This document shows positions 43,136 through 53,165 of a stretch of DNA of 64,000 nucleotides, in pieces. The position numbers and the translations under genes are program-made. Source of the stretch: JANLYC01 sp963750495 (GTDB lineage: Bacteria; Actinomycetota; Actinomycetes; Propionibacteriales; Nocardioidaceae); assembly GCA_963750495.1 (NCBI GenBank), contig CAVVQV010000004.1:1054001-1118000 (forward strand), written 5' to 3'. The notes under the pieces were generated by a model that saw nothing but the letters and a program-made list of their open reading frames with translations, made no database searches and was not told where the DNA came from. The number at the start of each line of letters is the position of its first letter. The stretch's first letter is position 1.

Positions 43136-43363
43136 CTGAGCCGAGAACTCCAGGGCAGCGTACCCCCGTGTCCTGACGTACTCGGCGCTTCTGACAAATG
43201 CGCGCTATGGCAGTTGATAGCACCTTTTACGGGAATCGGCCTAGTCCGACCGGGTACACCTGGGCCGTTGTTGCGAGCCCGTCCGGCCCGACCCGTAGGC
43301 TTGGCTGATCGCACCCGTCGCGGCGGCGAACCCGCCACCGGCCGAGCCACAGGAGACCTTCGC

Positions 43364-43918
43364 GTGCTGAATCGTCTGCGTGCTCTGCTGCACGAGGCTG
43401 CGAAGTTCGGAGTCGTCGGCGGCGTCGGCTTCGTGGTCGACGTCGGCACGTTCAACGTACTGCGGTTTGCCGGCAATCCTGGGGTGCTCGAGCACAAGCC
43501 GTTGACGGCCAAGGCGATCTCTGTGGCGGTCGCGACGTTGGTGACGTACTTCGGTAACCGGCACTGGACCTGGCGGGATCGGGCCCGCACCGGGGCGCAC
43601 CGTGAGGTGTTTCTCTTCTTCGTGCTGAACGCGATCGGCATGGCGATCGCCGTCGGCTGTCTGGCGTTCTCGCACTACGTGCTCGATCTGCGTTCCGTCG
43701 TGGCCGACAACGTGTCCGCGAACATCGTCGGGCTGGCCCTCGGCATGGTCTTCAGGTTCTGGAGCTATCGGACCTTCGTGTTCCGGCGCGCCCCGGACGA
43801 CTCCCCCGAGCTGGCGCTCGACCTCGTCGGTCGACTCGCCGAGGAGGAGAGGCTGCGGGAGCAGACCGAGGTCGAGGGCGAGAGCGAGAGCGGCGACGCC
43901 CTGAGATCCCCCCGCTAG
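43364..43918 (+). CDS. GtrA-like membrane protein
   Basis: The 184-residue protein has four membrane helices, beginning FGVVGGVGFVVDVGTFNVL and ending GMVFRFWSYRTFVFRRA, the typical GtrA signature. GtrA-like proteins are thought to move lipid-linked sugars (bactoprenyl-glucose, or decaprenyl-phosphoarabinose in mycobacteria) across the membrane. A charged, Glu-rich C-terminus (about 150-184) follows. The GTG start has AGGAG eight bases upstream. The envelope genes at 0.6-14 kb are its likely functional partners. Confidence 0.87.
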   Translation: MLNRLRALLHEAAKFGVVGGVGFVVDVGTFNVLRFAGNPGVLEHKPLTAKAISVAVATLVTYFGNRHWTWRDRARTGAHREVFLFFVLNAIGMAIAVGCLAFSHYVLDLRSVVADNVSANIVGLALGMVFRFWSYRTFVFRRAPDDSPELALDLVGRLAEEERLREQTEVEGESESGDALRSPR

Positions 43919-43966
43919 GCGGATTTCGATCAAGTGGGATCGCGCTCGGTCGGGCAGGATGCTGAC

Positions 43967-44878
43967 ATGGGGACTGGTGCCGACATGTTCGCTGACTTCG
44001 TTGAGGCGGTTGCCGCGAGCCTCGACCACGATGCCGATGGCGATGGCCTGGCAACACAACTGTCGTTCTCACGCTCTCACCTCGACCGGGTCGTCAAGGC
44101 GGTGTCGGGCGAGAGCGCCGCGCGGTTTCGGCGCCGCATCCTGATGGAACGAGCCGCCTATCGCCTGCTGACCGATGACGCAAACATCCTCGATATCGCC
44201 GTCGAGGCCGGCTACTCGTCCCACGAGGCCTTCACCCGGGCTTTCCAACGGGATTTCGACCGTGGTCCGGCCGCCTGGCGCGCGCTTCCGGGCCCCCCTC
44301 TGCTGGCGTCGCCGAACGCCGTTCACTTCCACCCGCCTGGCGCGCTGCGCGTCCCGGCCCTGCGAAAGGTGACCTCGATGGACCTCCTCGTCACCATGAC
44401 CGAGCACCACGTCTGGCTCGTCGGTGAGCTCATCGAACGGGCGAACACGCTGGGCGACGAGGAGCTCGACCGGCTGATCGAGATCTCCGTCGAGGGCATC
44501 GACGCGGATCCGACCACCCGGTCATTGCTGTCTCGACTGGTCGGGCAGCTGGACCAGTGGAACTGCTCAGTCGCGAATTCGCCGTATGACTTCACCATCG
44601 AGCACCACGAGTTGATGGAGTCGATGCGGTCTCGCCTGGACGTGGTCGGCCCCGCGTTCCTCGAGAACGTGCGCAGCGCCTGCGGGACGGGGGCACTCGA
44701 GGACGCATTCATCGATGCCACCGGTGGGCAACCGGAGGTCTTCACCTACGGACAGATGATCGCTCATGTGCTGACGTACGCCGCCCATCGACGCACTCTG
44801 GTCACGGGTGCGTTGTACTCGGCCGGCATCACGGACATCTCCGATGACCCGTTGTTCTGGGGCCCGATCATGCCCTGA
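43967..44878 (+). CDS. AraC-type HTH protein with DinB-like C-terminal domain
   Basis: The 303-residue protein has an N-terminal AraC helix-turn-helix pair (about 10-115): LSFSRSHLDRVVKAVSGES, then DIAVEAGYSSHEAFTRAF. The C-terminal half (about 145-303) is helical with histidines in MTEHHVWLV, TIEHHELMES and MIAHVLTYAAHRR, which resembles the metal-binding DinB/YfiT fold. AraC proteins fused to a DinB-like effector domain are known in actinobacteria. The ligand and target genes are unknown. An ATG at 43934 is in frame and less likely. Confidence 0.78.
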   Translation: MGTGADMFADFVEAVAASLDHDADGDGLATQLSFSRSHLDRVVKAVSGESAARFRRRILMERAAYRLLTDDANILDIAVEAGYSSHEAFTRAFQRDFDRGPAAWRALPGPPLLASPNAVHFHPPGALRVPALRKVTSMDLLVTMTEHHVWLVGELIERANTLGDEELDRLIEISVEGIDADPTTRSLLSRLVGQLDQWNCSVANSPYDFTIEHHELMESMRSRLDVVGPAFLENVRSACGTGALEDAFIDATGGQPEVFTYGQMIAHVLTYAAHRRTLVTGALYSAGITDISDDPLFWGPIMP

Positions 44879-44911
44879 ACACGAGCTACCGCCTGGCCGA
44901 TCCCAGCCCCG

Positions 44912-44960
44912 GCTGATCGAGCCCTTCGACAAGCTCAGGACAGGCCTGTCGAGATCGAGG
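44912..44960. repeat. REP-like inverted repeat between convergent genes
   Basis: The segment contains TCGAGCCCTTCGACA (44917-44931) and TGTCGAGATCGA (44948-44959), an imperfect inverted repeat around CAAGCTCAGGACAGG. This wording (GAGCTTGTCGAAGGGCTC on the other strand) is a common intergenic repeat in related actinobacteria. It lies between the stops of the AraC-type and HNH genes and may act as a terminator. Confidence 0.6.
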
Positions 44961-44977
44961 AGCCGAGTGGGCAGGTT

Positions 44978-46312
44978 TCAGGCAGCCGGCAGTGCCGGGG
45001 CGGCGGAGATTGGCTGGTGCGTGCCGGTGTGGTCGACCAGGAGATGGCGGCCGTGGGGGGTGCGCCACACGAACACGCCGGTGAAGGGTTGGGCGACTTG
45101 CCAGTGTCCGTGGGTCTTGACCCGATGGTGGAACCGGGTGATGGGGCCGAGCTTTCCGAGGCCGGTCTGACCGGGTGGTCCACCGTCGTCGGGTTTGACG
45201 AAGGGAATGGTGTGGTCGATGTCGCCGGTCCTGCGGGTCGAGGTGGCGTAGGGGAAGCAGTCCACCGGGACAGCCAGGTGGACGGCTTCGCGGATCCGGT
45301 CCGGGATCTCATAGGCGTCGACCGGGATCTGGTGGTTGAGGTCGATGACGGGTTTGACCACGACGTTGGCATGTCCGAGCCACGTCTTCACCCGGTCCAC
45401 GGTGACGGGTCCGACCTGCTCCACCCGCGCTACTCCCGTCCCCGACTTCACAGCCTCGTCGGTGAGGTGGACGTACAACGTGACGTCGGGCCGAGAATCC
45501 ACCCGAGGAGAGCTGGCCGCCTGCGGTGCCGGCTGCCCGGTCGCCTCGGCCACCTGGTCGAACAGGTCCAGGGCAGCCTGAGGCCGGGCCAGGATCCCAA
45601 CGGCCGCGGCCCGGCGGGCGTCCTTGCCCCGGGCATCACCGAGCAGGCCGAGCCCGTCGGCTGTGCGGTCCACGGTCGCGTCGAACCAGATCGCGTCGGC
45701 TGCTTCAGCCCGGATGAAGATCTCCTCGGTGCCAGGCTCGGAGGGCTGGTCCTTGACCCACACGCCCAGTGACGCCCGCGCCTGCTCGTCCGCTTCAGCG
45801 GCTGCGTCGGGGTCGCACTCCATCCAGCAGGCGGCGATGATGGCGTCGATCCGGCCCCACGACAGGGAGTGCGCATATTTCGCGATGCGCCGATCGACCA
45901 CCGCCACGGTGTCCATTGACAGGTGGCGGGTGGCTTCGGCGCATTTGCGGCCGATCCACGGCTTCACCTCACCCGCACACACCCGCGCCCACAGCCGTGG
46001 GAGGCGGTGGCGCAGATCCAACGCGTCGCCGACCAGCCGCTCCGCGGCACTGGACGAGGTCGCGAGGACGACGCCGAGCTCGGCCGGGGCGAACTCCGCC
46101 ACCCCAGGTGTCCCGTCCCCGCCGAAACAGACCAGCTGCTCCGACCCGGGCAGCAGCGGACTCGTCGCCCGGGCGAGCTCACTGTGCAGATCGGCCCAAT
46201 GGGCCGCGGTCTGCAACAACCTGACCTCGCCTTGTTCGACGACCGCGCGTGCGTGCTCGGCGGCGGCCAGGGTGGCCGGCTCGTCGAGGGCACTGAGGTC
46301 AGTGTCGAACAT
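44978..46312 (-). CDS. DUF222 (13E12-type) HNH endonuclease-like protein
   Basis: The 444-residue protein has an N-terminal DUF222 region (about 10-330) and a C-terminal HNH-type site with CFPYATS, GDIDHTIPF and ITRFHHRVKTHGHW (about 365-415). Many such genes occur per actinobacterial genome; they may be mobile-element-associated nucleases, though few have been tested. A perfect TATAAT lies seven bases before the ATG at 46312 (minus strand), so I use that start rather than ATG 46333 or GTG 46342. An IS30-type transposase lies directly upstream. Confidence 0.85.
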   Translation of the reverse strand: MFDTDLSALDEPATLAAAEHARAVVEQGEVRLLQTAAHWADLHSELARATSPLLPGSEQLVCFGGDGTPGVAEFAPAELGVVLATSSSAAERLVGDALDLRHRLPRLWARVCAGEVKPWIGRKCAEATRHLSMDTVAVVDRRIAKYAHSLSWGRIDAIIAACWMECDPDAAAEADEQARASLGVWVKDQPSEPGTEEIFIRAEAADAIWFDATVDRTADGLGLLGDARGKDARRAAAVGILARPQAALDLFDQVAEATGQPAPQAASSPRVDSRPDVTLYVHLTDEAVKSGTGVARVEQVGPVTVDRVKTWLGHANVVVKPVIDLNHQIPVDAYEIPDRIREAVHLAVPVDCFPYATSTRRTGDIDHTIPFVKPDDGGPPGQTGLGKLGPITRFHHRVKTHGHWQVAQPFTGVFVWRTPHGRHLLVDHTGTHQPISAAPALPAA

Positions 46313-46319
46313 GTGTTCG

Positions 46320-46325
46320 ATTATA
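46320..46325 (-). promoter_or_regulatory. Consensus -10 box (TATAAT) of the HNH gene
   Basis: TATAAT on the minus strand is followed by seven bases and the ATG at 46312, the leaderless pattern. The IS30 element ends about 25 bp upstream, so part of the promoter's upstream region may come from the insertion. Confidence 0.55.
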
Positions 46326-46350
46326 CCTGACATGTCCGACACTGGCCAGC

Positions 46351-47474
46351 GGCGAGTTCAACCGGCTGCTGCAACGAGGTTCTTGTTGAGAACCTGCCCT
46401 GGAGTCTGCCATTGCAGGGTCTTGCGGGGGCGGGTGTTGAGCAGCAGCGCGACGTCGTCGCACCGAGCCATGGTGAGGTGCCGCAGGTCCTCGCCTTTGG
46501 GCCAGTACTGGCGCAGCAAGCCGTTGGTGTTCTCGTTGGAGCCGCGTTGCCACGGTGAGCGGGGGTCGCAGAAGTAGATCGGGATCCCGCTGTCAACGGT
46601 GAACCGGGCGTGCTGGGCCATCTCGCTCCCACGGTCCCAGGTGATGGACTTGCGCAGTGACAGCGGCAAGGTGGCGATCATCTCGTTGAGTGTCCACCTC
46701 ACCACCTCAGCGGTATGGCGACCAGGCAGAGGAGCGAGCAGCACAAACCTGGTGGACCGCTCCACCAGAGTCACCACCGCTCCCTTGCCGGTACTGCCGA
46801 GCAGCAGGTCCCCCTCCCAGTGCCCGGCAACGGCGCGGTCATCGGCCTCGGCCGGGCGGGCACTGATACGGATGTCGTCGGTGATTCCGAGGGTGACCCG
46901 CTTCGCTGCGCCCGTCTGCGCTTTGCGGGCGGTGCGTCGGCTGCGCAGATGCGCGGTCAGCTCCCGCTTGAGCTCGCCCTTGGTCTGGACGAACAGCGAC
47001 TGGTAGATCGTTTCGTGGCTCACGCGCATCCTGGTGTCCTTACCGAACAGCACCGGCAGCGACTTGCAGATCTGCTCCGGTGACCAGTCTGCCCGCAGCA
47101 GCTCCCACACCTTCTCCCGTAGCGGGGCATGGTCGAGCCGTCGAGCCTTGGGACGGCGTGCCTTGATCTCGGCGAACCGATGAGCTCGCTCAGCGCCATA
47201 GACCCGCACATACCCCCGCCCACCAGCACGGGCCGTCTTCCGCTTCGGGGACCGCGAACCCGGCGCGGAGAAACTTCTCGCCAGCTCCCGCGACACCGTC
47301 GACTTGTGCTTACCGATGATCGAGGCAATCTGCTCTTGTGACAGACCAATCCGATAACACCGCTCAATCGTGCGACGGTGCTCAACCGTCAACCGCGCTC
47401 CAGGCATGCGCTGCAACCTCCACCAATCGACATCACGTTGCAACCACCGATGGAATCCGCCAGCGAGATTCGCC
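46351..47474 (-). mobile_element. IS30-family insertion sequence (ends approximate)
   Basis: The element consists mainly of one transposase gene. Candidate imperfect ends are GGCGAGTTCAACCGGC (46351 onward) and, inverted, GGCGAATCTCGCTGGC (ending at 47474), which agree at 10 of 16 positions. No target duplication could be confirmed, so the boundaries are tentative. Confidence 0.55.
46358..47407 (-). CDS. IS30-family transposase
   Basis: The protein has about 349 residues from the ATG at 47407 (MPGARLTVEHRR), or 374 from a GTG at 47482. It has an N-terminal helix-turn-helix (GLSQEQIASIIGKHKSTVSREL), the IS30 segment WSPEQICKSLP, and the DDE core: GHWEGDLLLG, TWDRGSEMAQH and SPWQRGSNENTNGLLRQYWP with the final Glu. 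All catalytic residues are present, so it may be active. Confidence 0.9.
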   Translation of the reverse strand: MPGARLTVEHRRTIERCYRIGLSQEQIASIIGKHKSTVSRELARSFSAPGSRSPKRKTARAGGRGYVRVYGAERAHRFAEIKARRPKARRLDHAPLREKVWELLRADWSPEQICKSLPVLFGKDTRMRVSHETIYQSLFVQTKGELKRELTAHLRSRRTARKAQTGAAKRVTLGITDDIRISARPAEADDRAVAGHWEGDLLLGSTGKGAVVTLVERSTRFVLLAPLPGRHTAEVVRWTLNEMIATLPLSLRKSITWDRGSEMAQHARFTVDSGIPIYFCDPRSPWQRGSNENTNGLLRQYWPKGEDLRHLTMARCDDVALLLNTRPRKTLQWQTPGQVLNKNLVAAAG

Positions 47475-47571
47475 TTATCCACAAGGGTTTTCTGGATCTC
47501 GGGCAGGCGGGATTAAGGGGCGGTCTCGACGAGCTCAGCACCGGATTGCCGGCCGGAGAGCAACCGGACGG

Positions 47572-48630
47572 TCAGGGGAGGAGGCGGCGGACCGAGATCG
47601 GTTGGACGGCGCCGAAGCCGCGCAGCGGGCGTTCGGTCAGCGGCCGGGTCACATAGCCGGCGAGCTCCCCTACGACGGCAGCCGTCGTCTCGTCGCAGAT
47701 CACCCGGTTTCGGCGCGCCACCCCCGTCAGCCGGCTGGCCATGTTGACGGGAGCACCGAACACGTCACCCAACCGCATGATGACCGGTCCCGTGGCCAGC
47801 CCGACATGCACGTCCGGGAGCGTCTCGTCACCGCCGATCCGCTCGACGATGTCGGAGGCGATGTCGACAGCCACCACCGGCTCTTCCGCGATGAACAGCA
47901 CCGAGTCGCCGAGCGTCTTGATCACCCGGCCGCTACGGGCCGCGACCAGGTCGGAGCAGGTCGACTCGAACTCCTCGACCACATCGGCCAGCAGGTCCTC
48001 GTCCATCCCGTTCGCCAGCTCGGTGAAGCCCACCAGGTCGGCGAACCCGACCGTGACGCTCAAGGTATGCAGATCGGAGTCCCTGGCCCCGAGCGCCTCG
48101 ATGCGGCTCACGGCGGCTGCGAGGTGCCGCCGCCACGAGTAGGTCAACAGGTCCTCGAAGGTCGGCTCGACCGACCTGATGATCTGCAGCCCTGTGGTGA
48201 GACGGGATCCGGTCCCCTGCCCCGTCTCCTCCAGTCGCTCCACCAGCTCGCTCAACGTGGTCACCTGCCAATCGGCGAGCCGGGCCATCGTCGAACCCAG
48301 CGCGCGGGTGAGTCGGATCGCGGTCTCGAACTCCATCAGGCCCGAGTCGACCATTGCCATCAGCTTGGCCATGGCATCGCGGTCGGCATCGGTGAAGGCC
48401 GCGGCATCCCCCGCGTCCGGAAAACCGAGCGCCCGCCACAACCGTCGACCGTCTCGGGCCGCGTCCTCACCCGCGCCGGTGATCTCGGCCGACGTGAGAT
48501 GGGGCGACTCCCCCAGGATCGCGCGCTCGAGATCTTCGCGCGACGTGCCGCCGGGCCTTTCGTCGGGTGGCGTCGACGAAGGGACGTCGCCGTCGTCGCT
48601 CACGTCACGGCTGCTGTCGTCGAGGCTCAC
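47572..48630 (-). CDS. Class III adenylate/guanylate cyclase-like protein
   Basis: The 352-residue soluble protein has an N-terminal helical region (about 30-165) and a C-terminal cyclase homology domain (about 190-350) with VGFADLVGFTELANGM, IKTLGDSVLF and VHVGLATGPVIMRLGDVFGAPVNMASRL. The first metal-binding Asp (FADLVGF) and second (GDSVLF) are present. It is likely to make cAMP; the substrate-choosing Lys/Asp pair was not confirmed. The gene overlaps the PH-domain gene by four bases (ATGA). Confidence 0.88.
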   Translation of the reverse strand: MSLDDSSRDVSDDGDVPSSTPPDERPGGTSREDLERAILGESPHLTSAEITGAGEDAARDGRRLWRALGFPDAGDAAAFTDADRDAMAKLMAMVDSGLMEFETAIRLTRALGSTMARLADWQVTTLSELVERLEETGQGTGSRLTTGLQIIRSVEPTFEDLLTYSWRRHLAAAVSRIEALGARDSDLHTLSVTVGFADLVGFTELANGMDEDLLADVVEEFESTCSDLVAARSGRVIKTLGDSVLFIAEEPVVAVDIASDIVERIGGDETLPDVHVGLATGPVIMRLGDVFGAPVNMASRLTGVARRNRVICDETTAAVVGELAGYVTRPLTERPLRGFGAVQPISVRRLLP

Positions 48631-49172
48631 CCGCGGGGTGGCTCCAGCGCATGGGGAGGCGTTCCGTCGTCGTCGCGCCCGTCGTCGTTGCCGAACAGCA
48701 GATCGGTGATCATCAGCTGCAGCGACTCGACCCTGGGCACGTCCGGAAGCACCGACATCCCCTCTTCGCTGGCATCGGAGATCACCAACGTGCCGCAGCC
48801 CAGCATCCGGTCGAGCACCCCACGCTCGTACGAGACGTCATTGATCCGGTGCAGCGGGATGTCGCGTCCCTTCCGGGTCAGCACTCCCGACCGGTTGATG
48901 AGTCGCCGGTTGGTGACGGTGTACGACGCGGTCAGCCAGACGAGGAACGGCCGCACCGTGAACCAGATGATGACGGCGGCGGCGATGATCAGCACGATCC
49001 ACATGAGGACGTCGTGCGCGCTCCCACTGGGTAGCACGGCCAGCAGGAAGCCGGCGACACCGCACGTGAGGATGAGCAGGAGCACCGGGACGACCAGCGC
49101 CTTCCAGTGGGTGCGCGTCGAGATGATGACGTGTTCGCCAGCACCGAGCAACTTCGGCGAGATGCCCATCAA
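48627..49172 (-). CDS. PH-domain (YdbS/bPH2-type) membrane protein
   Basis: The 181-residue protein has two membrane helices (about 28-75) then a bacterial PH domain (RLINRSGVLTRKGRDIPLHRINDVSYERG and GTLVISDASEEG in parts: YTVTNRRLINRSGVLTRKG, GTLVISDASEEG). The family is widespread in actinobacteria and of unknown function. It is translationally coupled to the cyclase gene, and the 46-bp gap from birA suggests it could continue that operon. Confidence 0.85.
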   Translation of the reverse strand: MMGISPKLLGAGEHVIISTRTHWKALVVPVLLLILTCGVAGFLLAVLPSGSAHDVLMWIVLIIAAAVIIWFTVRPFLVWLTASYTVTNRRLINRSGVLTRKGRDIPLHRINDVSYERGVLDRMLGCGTLVISDASEEGMSVLPDVPRVESLQLMITDLLFGNDDGRDDDGTPPHALEPPRG

Positions 49173-49218
49173 GGTGTCCCTTCGACAGGTGAGCCAGGGT
49201 TCGATCGCTCCGATCGTG

Positions 49219-50079
49219 TCATGACTCGGTCCTCAGGTGAACGACATCGCCCGCGCCGAAGGCCACCTGACCGCGCGCCGTTCGGACCAGCAGACGCCCG
49301 GTGTCGTCCACGCCGATCGCTTCCCCGGTCTCGTGCCCACCATCCGGCCGGTCGAGCCGGACCTGACGGCCGAGCGTCATACACGCCTCGACGTACGCCG
49401 TGTGCAGCCCGGGTGACGGGTCGCCGCCATGGGCATACCAGTCCCTGAGCAACCCTGCCAGCACCCGGAGGACGCCGCGGATAAGCAGGGAGCGATCCGT
49501 CGTGCCGGCGTTCTCGATCGCCAGCGACGTTGCGGCAGGCACGGGCAGCTCGTCGGGCCGCAGTGACACGTTGAGCCCGATCCCGATGACGGCCGCCGCG
49601 GTGCCGCGGCTCGAGTCCGGCCGCTCGACGCGCTCGACCAACAGGCCGGCGACTTTGCGGCCATCCACGAGCACGTCGTTGGGCCACTTGAGGTCCGCCT
49701 CGACTTCGGCGTCCTTGCGGAGTGCGGCCGCCACCGCCAGACCCGACAACAGCGGCAGCCACGGCCACCGCGCAGCCGGGACCGTCGCGTGCAACCCGGG
49801 GCGGATCAGCACCGACATCGCCAGCCCGGATCGCGGCGGCGACGTCCAGGTGCGGTCGAGTCGTCCGCGCCCGGCGGTCTGGTGCTCGGCGATCAGGACC
49901 ACGCCGTCCTCACCGGGGTCAGCCGACTCGACCGCGCGGCGGCTGAGGTCACCGTTCGTCGAAGGCGACGACTCCACCACGTCGACGGTGGTCCACATCG
50001 ACCCCGGCGCGACGAGGGCCCGCCGCAGGGCATCGACGTTCAGCGGCGGGCGGTCGAGGTCGCCGTACTTCGACGTCAT
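49219..50079 (-). CDS. birA: Biotin--[acetyl-CoA-carboxylase] ligase
   Basis: The 286-residue protein biotinylates the biotin-carrier domain of carboxylases. It shows VESSPSTNGDL, EHQTAGRGRLDRTWTSPPRSGLAMS (split here as EHQTAGRGRLDR and TWTSPPRSGLAMS), LKWPNDVLVDGRKVAGLL and VIGIGLNVSL. There is no N-terminal DNA-binding domain, so it should not act as a repressor. It is divergent from accD with a 24-bp gap; its substrates would be the alpha subunit at 59858-61633 and pyruvate carboxylase. Confidence 0.93.
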   Translation of the reverse strand: MTSKYGDLDRPPLNVDALRRALVAPGSMWTTVDVVESSPSTNGDLSRRAVESADPGEDGVVLIAEHQTAGRGRLDRTWTSPPRSGLAMSVLIRPGLHATVPAARWPWLPLLSGLAVAAALRKDAEVEADLKWPNDVLVDGRKVAGLLVERVERPDSSRGTAAAVIGIGLNVSLRPDELPVPAATSLAIENAGTTDRSLLIRGVLRVLAGLLRDWYAHGGDPSPGLHTAYVEACMTLGRQVRLDRPDGGHETGEAIGVDDTGRLLVRTARGQVAFGAGDVVHLRTES

Positions 50080-50090
50080 GCCCGTCACGC

Positions 50091-50096
50091 TACGCT
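50091..50096 (+). promoter_or_regulatory. Predicted -10 box of accD (leaderless)
   Basis: TACGCT is followed by seven bases and the GTG at 50104, giving a leaderless start in the very short gap from birA. Confidence 0.5.
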
Positions 50097-50103
50097 GCGG
50101 TGC

Positions 50104-51705
<1,602 letters not shown>

Positions 51706-51713
51706 GCACCTCG

Positions 51714-52457
51714 ATGTTCCTCAAGGCCTGCCTCAACGGGAGTCGTCGGCCGGCCGAGCACCCCGAGCTGCCGGTGACTCCGGCGGCACTGGCCGACGAT
51801 GCCGCCCGGGTCGTTGCAGCCGGCGCGGACGCGCTCCACCTGCACGTCAAGGACAACACGGGTGCGGACACCCTTGATGCCGCGCCCCTGTCACGGGTGC
51901 TGACCGCCGTGAGAGCAGCGGCGCCGGGCGTCCCGCTCGGTGTCACCACGGGCGCATGGGCGTGCCCTGACCCCCAAGACCGGCTTCGACTGGTCGGGAG
52001 CTGGTCGAATCTCGAGCAGCTCCCCGACTTCGCGTCGGTCAACTGGCACGAGGACGGCGCGGACGAGATCACGCGTGCGCTGCTGGCCATCGGGATCGGA
52101 GTCGAGGCCGGGCTCTGGCACTCCGATGCGGTCGAGGACTGGGTGCGCTCGCCTCACCGCGAAGACTGCTGCCGGATCCTGTTGGAGCTTCCCGACGGAC
52201 TGTCGGCCTCGGAGAGCGTCATCGAGGCGGACAGCCTGGTGAGCCGGGTCCGCGCCGCCGTCGGATCGTCACTGCCTGTCCTCCTGCATGGCGAGGGGAG
52301 CAGCTGCTGGCCCGCTCTCGACCACGCGTTCCGGCTGGGTTTGCAAGCCCGCATCGGGCTCGAGGACGTCCTTGTCCTGCCCGATGGCTCGCCCGCCACT
52401 GACAACGCCGCCCTGGTCGCGGCAGCGAGGAACCTCGTCACCCAAAGGGCAGATTGA
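51714..52457 (+). CDS. BKACE/DUF849-like beta-keto acid cleavage enzyme
   Basis: The 247-residue protein begins FLKACLNGSRRP, with DALHLHVKDNTGADTL near residue 40 and GVTTGAWACPD near residue 78, matching the TIM-barrel DUF849/BKACE family that cleaves beta-keto acids with acetyl-CoA. It is shorter than usual (280-310). The HLHV segment holds the zinc-ligand His pair. It follows accD by 8 bp, so it is probably in the same transcript, and ends with a 20-bp convergent overlap on a small membrane protein gene. Its substrate is unknown. Confidence 0.75.
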   Translation: MFLKACLNGSRRPAEHPELPVTPAALADDAARVVAAGADALHLHVKDNTGADTLDAAPLSRVLTAVRAAAPGVPLGVTTGAWACPDPQDRLRLVGSWSNLEQLPDFASVNWHEDGADEITRALLAIGIGVEAGLWHSDAVEDWVRSPHREDCCRILLELPDGLSASESVIEADSLVSRVRAAVGSSLPVLLHGEGSSCWPALDHAFRLGLQARIGLEDVLVLPDGSPATDNAALVAAARNLVTQRAD

Positions 52458-52788
52458 GCACGACCACGCAGGTGGCCAGGCCGGCCAGGGCGACCAGGGT
52501 CCAGCCGATGGCGCGGGCGGCGTCATGGCGGGCCACCGACTCGTCCGATCCGTCGAAGAGCTCGACGAAGGTCTGCGCCCGCAACCAGGACACCCGGAGT
52601 CCGGCCGCGAAGAAGACCGCCGCCGGCAGCGCAGCGACGATCCACCGGACGGAACCTGTCGCGACGCCGGCCACGAGCATCGCGACGGGGAAGCAGCCGA
52701 GTGCCGCGGCGAGGACGACCCACGGCGTCGACCACCGCTCGGACGGCCGCCGATCAGCTGGACCGTGGGAGCCCCGTGACGGGCTCAT
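52438..52788 (-). CDS. Small two-to-three-helix membrane protein of unknown function
   Basis: The 116-residue protein (start MSPSRGSHGP; ATG at 52800 adds four) has hydrophobic segments WVVLAAALGCFPVAMLVAGV, WIVAALPAAVFFAAGL and GWTLVALAGLATCVVVLNL. I do not recognise a family. It is convergent with the BKACE-like gene and divergent from accE. Confidence 0.6.
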   Translation of the reverse strand: MSPSRGSHGPADRRPSERWSTPWVVLAAALGCFPVAMLVAGVATGSVRWIVAALPAAVFFAAGLRVSWLRAQTFVELFDGSDESVARHDAARAIGWTLVALAGLATCVVVLNLPFG

Positions 52789-52817
52789 GCCTGTCACCAC
52801 TGCTCACCTCCGGCCGA

Positions 52818-52823
52818 TACGAT
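52818..52823 (+). promoter_or_regulatory. Predicted -10 box of accE (leaderless)
   Basis: TACGAT is followed by six bases and the ATG at 52830. Confidence 0.45.
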
Positions 52824-52829
52824 CGCGGC

Positions 52830-53063
52830 ATGCCTGATCAGGTCCCATCAGACCAGCCCGTGCTCCTGCGGGTCGAACGGGGCGACCCGAGCGACGCGGA
52901 ACTCGCTGCCTTGGTGCTGGTGCTGGCGGCCCGCCGGGCGGCTGCGGCAGGGCAGGACGCGACCGACGTACGCCGGTCGGGCTGGACAGATCGCGGTCGT
53001 GGCCTGCGGGGCACGCACCGGCCGGGCCCGAACGGCTGGCGGTCCGCCGCCCTGCCGCACTGA
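52830..53063 (+). CDS. accE: Acyl-CoA carboxylase epsilon subunit
   Basis: The 77-residue protein has VLLRVERGDPSDAELAALVL at the N-terminus, the hallmark of actinobacterial AccE, a small subunit that tightens the alpha-beta carboxylase complex. The C-terminus ends NGWRSAALPH, also typical. It is separated from accD by two genes. Confidence 0.85.
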   Translation: MPDQVPSDQPVLLRVERGDPSDAELAALVLVLAARRAAAAGQDATDVRRSGWTDRGRGLRGTHRPGPNGWRSAALPH

Positions 53064-53153
53064 CGGCCAAAGAAGCCCCTGTGGATCTGCTCGGATCAGC
53101 TAGGCGCACGCCCCTGGCCACCACCTTGGCACCGAACCGGTCCAGGCGGGCGC

Positions 53154-53159
53154 TACGTT
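53154..53159 (+). promoter_or_regulatory. Predicted -10 box of the DUF885 gene
   Basis: TACGTT is followed by six bases and the ATG at 53166, the leaderless arrangement. Confidence 0.45.
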
Positions 53160-53165
53160 GACCTG

